Made by a program: the position numbers and the translations under genes. A stretch of DNA of 8,394 nt, from contig JBOGFC010000194.1 of NCBI GenBank assembly GCA_050742155.1, forward strand, positions 1 through 8,394. The letters run 5' to 3'. This stretch comes from JBOGFC01 sp050742155. GTDB taxonomy: Bacteria > Actinomycetota > Acidimicrobiia > Spongiisociales > JALYHC01. The notes below the pieces were generated by a model. It was not told the DNA's origin. It saw only the letters and a list, made by a program, of their open reading frames with translations, and ran no database searches. Shown here in pieces: positions 6,041 to 8,394 of this stretch (its first letter is position 1; every line of letters starts with the position of its first letter).

Positions 6041-6286
6041 CGGGAGAGCCCTCGGGCGCGCTCCGCCTGGGCTGTCTCCCGACGCCACCCACCACAGCAG
6101 GCCGGCACGCAGGCCACCCAAGCTTGTGAGTCATCCGATGCCCGGCCCGCCAGGGGAAGAGTCGGGGAAGAGCGGGCGCTCCATCAATTCCCTCAACCGG
6201 GTCTGCTCGGGAGACGGACCCCGGCGACGATCTCTTTCACGGGCCCGAGGCCCAGCCGAATTGCGTCACTGCCGGGGTCCCTCCCG
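6041..6286 (-). ncRNA. Candidate IS110 bridge RNA region (three stem-loops in leader)
   Basis: In the 370-base leader of the intact IS110 transposase I can pair three structures by hand. (a) CGGGA 6208-6212 with TCCCG 6282-6286, then a 3x1 internal loop, then GGACCCCGGC 6216-6225 with GCCGGGGTCC 6271-6280 (10 perfect pairs). It encloses two unpaired flanks of 15 and 17 bases around a closing hairpin GGGCC 6241-6245 with GGCCC 6249-6253. (b) GCCCGC 6145-6150 with GCGGGC 6172-6177, with GGGGAAGA twice in the loop. (c) CGGGAGA 6041-6047 with TCTCCCG 6075-6081 and GCCC 6048-6051 with GGGC 6069-6072, two-base bulge. Bridge RNAs of IS110-group elements come from this position and strand and carry internal loops with two-sided guides, which (a) resembles. 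RNA ends and guide sequences are unproven. Confidence 0.42.
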
Positions 6287-6328
6287 AGGTCACCCTACGT
6301 GATCACCATCCCATGAGGGTGGGTGCCC

Positions 6329-6499
6329 CTATTGATACAAGCCGAGAAACTGCAGGAGCGTGCCGTCGCGGCTGACCTCGCACCAGGTCGGATCCACTTC
6401 CGGATGCCTACCGGTCACCGAAAAGCCCACCGCCCGATACCAGTCGACGGTGGACGGGATGCTCGAGGACTTCAGGATGAGTGAAGGGCCGACGATCGT
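6329..6499 (-). pseudogene. VOC family protein remnant, N-terminal half only
   Basis: An open minus-strand frame of 56 codons plus TAG has no ATG, GTG or TTG at its head. The peptide contains P-S-L-I-L-K-S-S-S-I-P-S-T-V-D-W-Y-R-A-V-G-F-S-V and then W-C-E-V-S-R-D-G-T-L-L-Q-F-L-G. This matches the first half of a glyoxalase-fold domain: first strand, helix with D-W-Y-R, G-F strand, then R-D-G strand. It stops after L-G-L-Y-Q, about half the usual 110-120 residues. The break coincides with the probable left end of the IS110 element, so the insertion likely truncated it. The codon where a start is expected (6499-6497) is ACG, seven bases after the stop of the upstream small gene; it may be a mutated ATG. 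The missing second half was not found beyond the mobile elements. It is not a duplicate of the intact VOC at 2478-2909. Confidence 0.6.
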
Positions 6500-6505
6500 C
6501 TAATC

Positions 6506-6811
6506 CTACGAGCAAGGACCGACGAGTATCTCTATCACGGGCATGGCGTCAGGGTCTTCTGATGTCATCGCCAGACGGATCCCGTCCGCAGTTGGAGTGG
6601 TGACGATGTCGAGAAAGGCGCAACAGGCCGCCTCGCGCCGCGCCAGGTCTGAAACAACATCTGCCACCTCGGCGTCGAAAGTTACCGCGTAGCCACCTTG
6701 GATTCGCTCGGCCGCCACCCGATGCTGTCCGAGTGCCTGCCACTCCCCGATCTGGTCTCTCGACTCCCGCGCCGGCAACGAGCAGGCGATGGGACGGCTT
6801 GCCTCGGCCAC
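6506..6811 (-). CDS. Small Cys-Cys protein of unknown function
   Basis: A soluble protein of 101 residues with no signal peptide or membrane segment. The start is GTG 6811 with AGGA about nine bases upstream. It opens with I-A-C-S-L-P-A, has G-E-W-Q-A-L at 22-27, and a central motif R-R-E-A-A-C-C-A-F-L-D at 58-68 with adjacent C63 and C64; further Cys are C10 and C100. From memory, this pattern (I-A-C-x-L near the N-terminus, a W-x-x-L helix, E/R-x-C-C-x-F-L, then a D-G-x-x-L strand) recurs in small actinobacterial proteins, some attached to or near MerR-type regulators. I cannot name the family with confidence. The Cys pair could bind a metal or be redox-active; that is inference. It is followed seven bases later by the VOC remnant on the same strand, so the two were probably co-transcribed. 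Confidence 0.62.
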   Translation of the reverse strand: MAEASRPIACSLPARESRDQIGEWQALGQHRVAAERIQGGYAVTFDAEVADVVSDLARREAACCAFLDIVTTPTADGIRLAMTSEDPDAMPVIEILVGPCS

Positions 6812-6897
6812 GGAGTCATCCTATCGACGAGCTGCCTCCTGAGGCCGCTCCTACCCAGGCAGGGGGATTCGGGCTTTTCAGTTGCGGTTACACGCTA

Positions 6898-6909
6898 TTG
6901 GTCGACCAA
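6898..6909. promoter_or_regulatory. Perfect 12-bp palindrome, possible operator
   Basis: TTGGTCGACCAA is a perfect palindrome in a non-coding stretch, 87-98 bases upstream of the small Cys-Cys gene start (minus strand). Dimeric regulators often bind such sites. No promoter hexamers could be placed firmly beside it and no regulator gene is in the window. Confidence 0.28.
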
Positions 6910-6951
6910 CCATATCCGAGTGGAGGGCAAGGGCACGTCGCCGTACCCGTA

Positions 6952-7053
6952 TCAGCGGGCCTCGCTCACCTGGAACTCGAAGAGGACGTAGCGGTCGATC
7001 GGGGCGTAGCTGGCAGCGTCGACCACCCGGGACCACATGTCCGGATCGTCCCA
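6952..7053 (-). pseudogene. Unrecognised gene tail, 33 residues
   Basis: The minus-strand frame ends at TGA 6954-6952 and opens after an in-frame TAA at 7056-7054. It reads W-D-D-P-D-M-W-S-R-V-V-D-A-A and then Y-A-P-I-D-R-Y-V-L-F-E-F-Q-V. Almost every third codon position is G or C and the composition is protein-like, which suggests true coding ancestry. An ATG at 7038 has no ribosome binding site. Upstream of the TAA the same frame continues open but looks Pro-rich and less convincing. It is best read as the C-terminal remnant of a decayed gene. I do not recognise the family. Confidence 0.35.
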
Positions 7054-7158
7054 TTACGCCGAATCAACGCTGTCTGGCGACGGCGTTACCACAGGCGGAA
7101 TCGGTGCTCGTACCCGGAGGTCACCTCATCGATCCTGCTACTCCCAGGTCATCGATTT

Positions 7159-7180
7159 CGTGGCGCGAGTGTTGGCCACG
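7159..7180 (-). terminator. Possible terminator stem-loop after RibD/DHFR-like gene
   Basis: CGTGGC 7159-7164 pairs with GCCACG 7175-7180 around a 10-base loop, 22-43 bases beyond the stop of the minus-strand gene at 7202. Only AAAT follows on the minus strand, not a U-tract, so termination is uncertain. Confidence 0.25.
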
Positions 7181-7201
7181 GCCGAATGATCCTTACGCCC
7201 G

Positions 7202-7777
7202 TCAGCGGCGGAGTCGGTAGCGCAGGTGTAGCACCCGGTCGCCCTGAATCACCGTGTGCGGGTCCTCGAGCAGATGCTGGGAATCGACCGACCCGAAGTA
7301 CCGCTTCCCGGAGCCGAAGACCACGGGCACGACGTCCATTGCCACTTCGTCCACCAAGCCGAGGGCGAGTGCCTGCCCACCGACGTCGCCAGCCGCCACC
7401 GCCACCGTGCCCTCCCCCGCGAGCTCCTTGGCCTTCGCGATCGCCTGTGCCACATCGTCGACAAAGTGATACGACGCCTCGGGGTGCCAACCGTCGGGCT
7501 TGGGTCGGTGCGACACGACGACCACGTGCTCACCTGCCGGCGGCTTGCCTTCCCAGCCGTTGGTCATGTCGAACAAGTGACGCCCGATCACCATCGACCC
7601 GATGCTCGCCCAGATCGGCCCGACGTATTCTGCCGAGGCCTGCGAGACCACCAAGCCACTTTCGCCCAGCTCGGCGTCGCCGTTGGAATACCAGTCGAAC
7701 AGGGGGCCGACCTGATCGGCCGTGTCGGCAATGAACCCGTCCACCGAAACGACGTTGTGCATCACCACGGTGCTCAT
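7202..7777 (-). CDS. Dihydrofolate-reductase-like/RibD C-terminal domain protein
   Basis: The 191-residue product belongs to the family of stand-alone RibD C-terminal (DHFR-like Rossmann) proteins, expected to bind NADPH and reduce an unknown small molecule. ATG 7777 is chosen over GTG 7780 because GAGGAG lies five bases upstream of the ATG. Hallmarks: the first strand with S-V-D-G-F-I-A at 11-17, I-G-R-H-L-F-D at 64-70 followed by M-T-N-G-W, a strand E-H-V-V-V-V-S-H at 83-90, G-D-V-G-G-Q-A-L-A-L-G-L-V-D-E at 130-144 (the nucleotide-binding G-G and the following helix), and P-V-V-F-G-S-G-K-R-Y-F at 151-161. The frame is full length for the family. It is divergent from a second family member starting at 7989, separated by about 210 bases. 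The name DHFR reflects fold only; a role in folate synthesis is not implied. Confidence 0.9.
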   Translation of the reverse strand: MSTVVMHNVVSVDGFIADTADQVGPLFDWYSNGDAELGESGLVVSQASAEYVGPIWASIGSMVIGRHLFDMTNGWEGKPPAGEHVVVVSHRPKPDGWHPEASYHFVDDVAQAIAKAKELAGEGTVAVAAGDVGGQALALGLVDEVAMDVVPVVFGSGKRYFGSVDSQHLLEDPHTVIQGDRVLHLRYRLRR

Positions 7778-7988
7778 CACATCTCCTCAGTTCTCCGAGG
7801 GCTTGAAGAAGTCCAGGGTAAAGGTACCCCGGGGGTTTGCTGTGAGCCGACCGGTTGGCTGGTCACGTGTTCGGCAAAACAGTAATGCCCCCTCCACGCT
7901 TGAGGAACGGAAGGGCCCCCATCATCGTCTCGATTATCGTGTTGCAACCGATCGCGGATGGCAAGCAGATCGCCGAGAAGGAGGTGCC
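7778..7988. promoter_or_regulatory. Divergent intergenic region between two RibD/DHFR-like genes
   Basis: Promoters for both neighbours should lie in these 211 bases because the genes diverge. Both genes have clear ribosome binding sites (GAGGAG at 7783-7788 on the minus strand, AAGGAGG at 7978-7984 on the plus strand). A palindromic CCCCGGGG lies near 7827. I cannot place -35/-10 pairs with confidence. Confidence 0.35.
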
Positions 7989-8394
7989 ATGCGCAAGCTC
8001 GTATTGTCGATGGCGGTGTCGCTCGACGGACTGGTCGCCCGGCCGGGACGCTTCGGGGCGGGTGGCTGGTTCCCGCCCGACGATCCCGCGCTCAAGGAGC
8101 GCAAGCTCGGGTGGATGCACGATGTTGGCCTGCACCTCATGGGGCGTAACACATACGAGGAGATGGCCGAGTTCTGGCCCGTCTCGGATGACGCCTATGC
8201 GGCACCCATGAACGAGATCCCCAAAGTCGTGTTTTCCCGGACGCTCGAGCGTGCCGAGTGGGCGGACTCGCGGATCGCACGCGGCGACCTGGCCGAGGAG
8301 ATCGCGGAGCTGAAACGCGAGCCAGGCAAGGATATGCTCGCCTGGGGCGGCGCCGCGTTCGCCCAATCGCTCAGCAGACTCGGGCTCGTCGACG
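7989..8394 (+). CDS. Dihydrofolate-reductase-like/RibD C-terminal domain protein (cut by window edge)
   Basis: Starts at ATG 7989 with AAGGAGG four bases upstream, and 135 codons are open to the window end. Hallmarks: M-R-K-L-V-L-S-M-A-V-S-L-D-G-L-V at 1-16, L-M-G-R-N-T-Y-E-E-M at 50-59 followed by F-W-P, K-V-V-F-S-R-T-L at 79-86, and W-G-G-A-A-F-A-Q-S-L at 119-128, corresponding to the nucleotide-binding strand-helix turn, then L-G-L-V-D. It aligns motif for motif with the divergent neighbour at 7202-7777 but is clearly not a recent duplicate. About 50 residues are expected beyond the edge. It should fold as an NADPH-binding reductase-like domain of unknown substrate. It was missed by closed-ORF calling because it has no stop in the window; a long minus-strand frame over the same bases is its shadow. 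Confidence 0.88.
   Translation, partial: MRKLVLSMAVSLDGLVARPGRFGAGGWFPPDDPALKERKLGWMHDVGLHLMGRNTYEEMAEFWPVSDDAYAAPMNEIPKVVFSRTLERAEWADSRIARGDLAEEIAELKREPGKDMLAWGGAAFAQSLSRLGLVD

Larger units (their letters stand above)
4536..6335 (-). mobile_element. IS110-family element, apparently intact (ends approximate)
   Basis: An intact IS110 transposase on the minus strand has about 370 bases of structured leader upstream (higher coordinates) and at most 87 bases downstream before the ISL3 end. This long-leader, short-tail layout fits the IS110 group rather than the IS1111 group. There are no terminal repeats to fix the ends. The left end (element orientation) is placed near 6325-6342, because the reading frame of a VOC remnant loses family resemblance there. 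The right end must lie between the transposase stop at 4623 and the ISL3 repeat ending at 4535. Confidence 0.6.
6812..7201. other. 390-base stretch without an intact gene
   Basis: No full-length gene is convincing here. It contains a GC-rich-codon gene tail on the minus strand (6952-7053), a perfect 12-bp palindrome (6898-6909), a 5-bp inverted repeat GCCTC/GAGGC near 6834-6845 and a stem-loop at 7159-7180. The longest plus-strand frame crossing it is rich in Arg and Pro and overlaps the gene at 7202-7777 in antisense, so it was rejected. Confidence 0.5.

Noticed and set aside
6733..7734. 333-codon plus-strand frame
   Set aside because: Its second half is antisense to the RibD/DHFR-like gene and reads as Arg/Pro/Ser repeats. 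There is no recognisable domain and no good start signal.
7863..8366. 167-codon minus-strand frame
   Set aside because: It is the shadow of the open-ended plus-strand RibD/DHFR-like gene starting at 7989, which has a strong ribosome binding site and family motifs.
2398..8394. Integron gene-cassette array (VOC, GNAT and DHFR-like genes are common cassette cargo)
   Set aside because: I saw no attC-like paired RYYYAAC/GTTRRRY sites between genes, the genes face both ways, and there is no integrase. The cargo families are also common outside integrons.

Overview
The window is GC-rich, with strongly GC-biased third codon positions, frequent GTG starts and clear GGAGG-type ribosome binding sites. 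It looks like an accessory, transposon-rich stretch of an actinobacterial-type chromosome or large plasmid. No rRNA, tRNA, replication gene or CRISPR array is visible. The taxonomic guess rests on base composition and protein flavour only.

Layout from left to right: the C-terminal end of a GNAT-like acetyltransferase (1-174); a 300-base non-coding leader with a run of hairpins; the N-terminal catalytic half of an IS110-family transposase (479-855, +), cut off by a complete IS3-family element (856-2397, orfA and orfB on the minus strand); an intact VOC/glyoxalase-fold gene (2478-2909, +); about 190 bases in which I see no gene; an ISL3-family element (about 3101-4535, transposase on the minus strand); a second, apparently intact IS110-family element (transposase 4623-5963, minus) whose 370-base leader is rich in stem-loops; a 56-residue remnant of a second VOC protein (minus); a small Cys-Cys protein gene (6506-6811, minus); a 390-base stretch holding a degenerate gene tail and a perfect 12-bp palindrome; and two divergent genes of the RibD C-terminal/dihydrofolate-reductase-like family (7202-7777 minus; 7989 to the window edge, plus).

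The mobile elements account for roughly 5.5 kb of the 8.4 kb. The non-mobile genes are all small stand-alone enzymes (GNAT, VOC, RibD/DHFR-like), a typical accessory set. Several genes are visibly broken: the first IS110, the second VOC and the tail at 6952-7053. The missing 3' half of the first IS110 and the missing C-terminal half of the second VOC do not reappear beyond the inserted elements. Deletions or recombination between elements therefore followed the insertions.

The most interesting structure lies in the non-coding leaders of the two IS110 elements. IS110-group elements are known to encode a bridge RNA upstream of the transposase that guides target and donor recognition. The leader of the intact copy holds three long-range stem-loops, one with a 10-bp perfect stem, a two-sided internal loop and a closing hairpin. 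The leader of the broken copy holds three consecutive hairpins. Both are proposed here as bridge RNA candidates by position and foldability; guide pairing has not been demonstrated.
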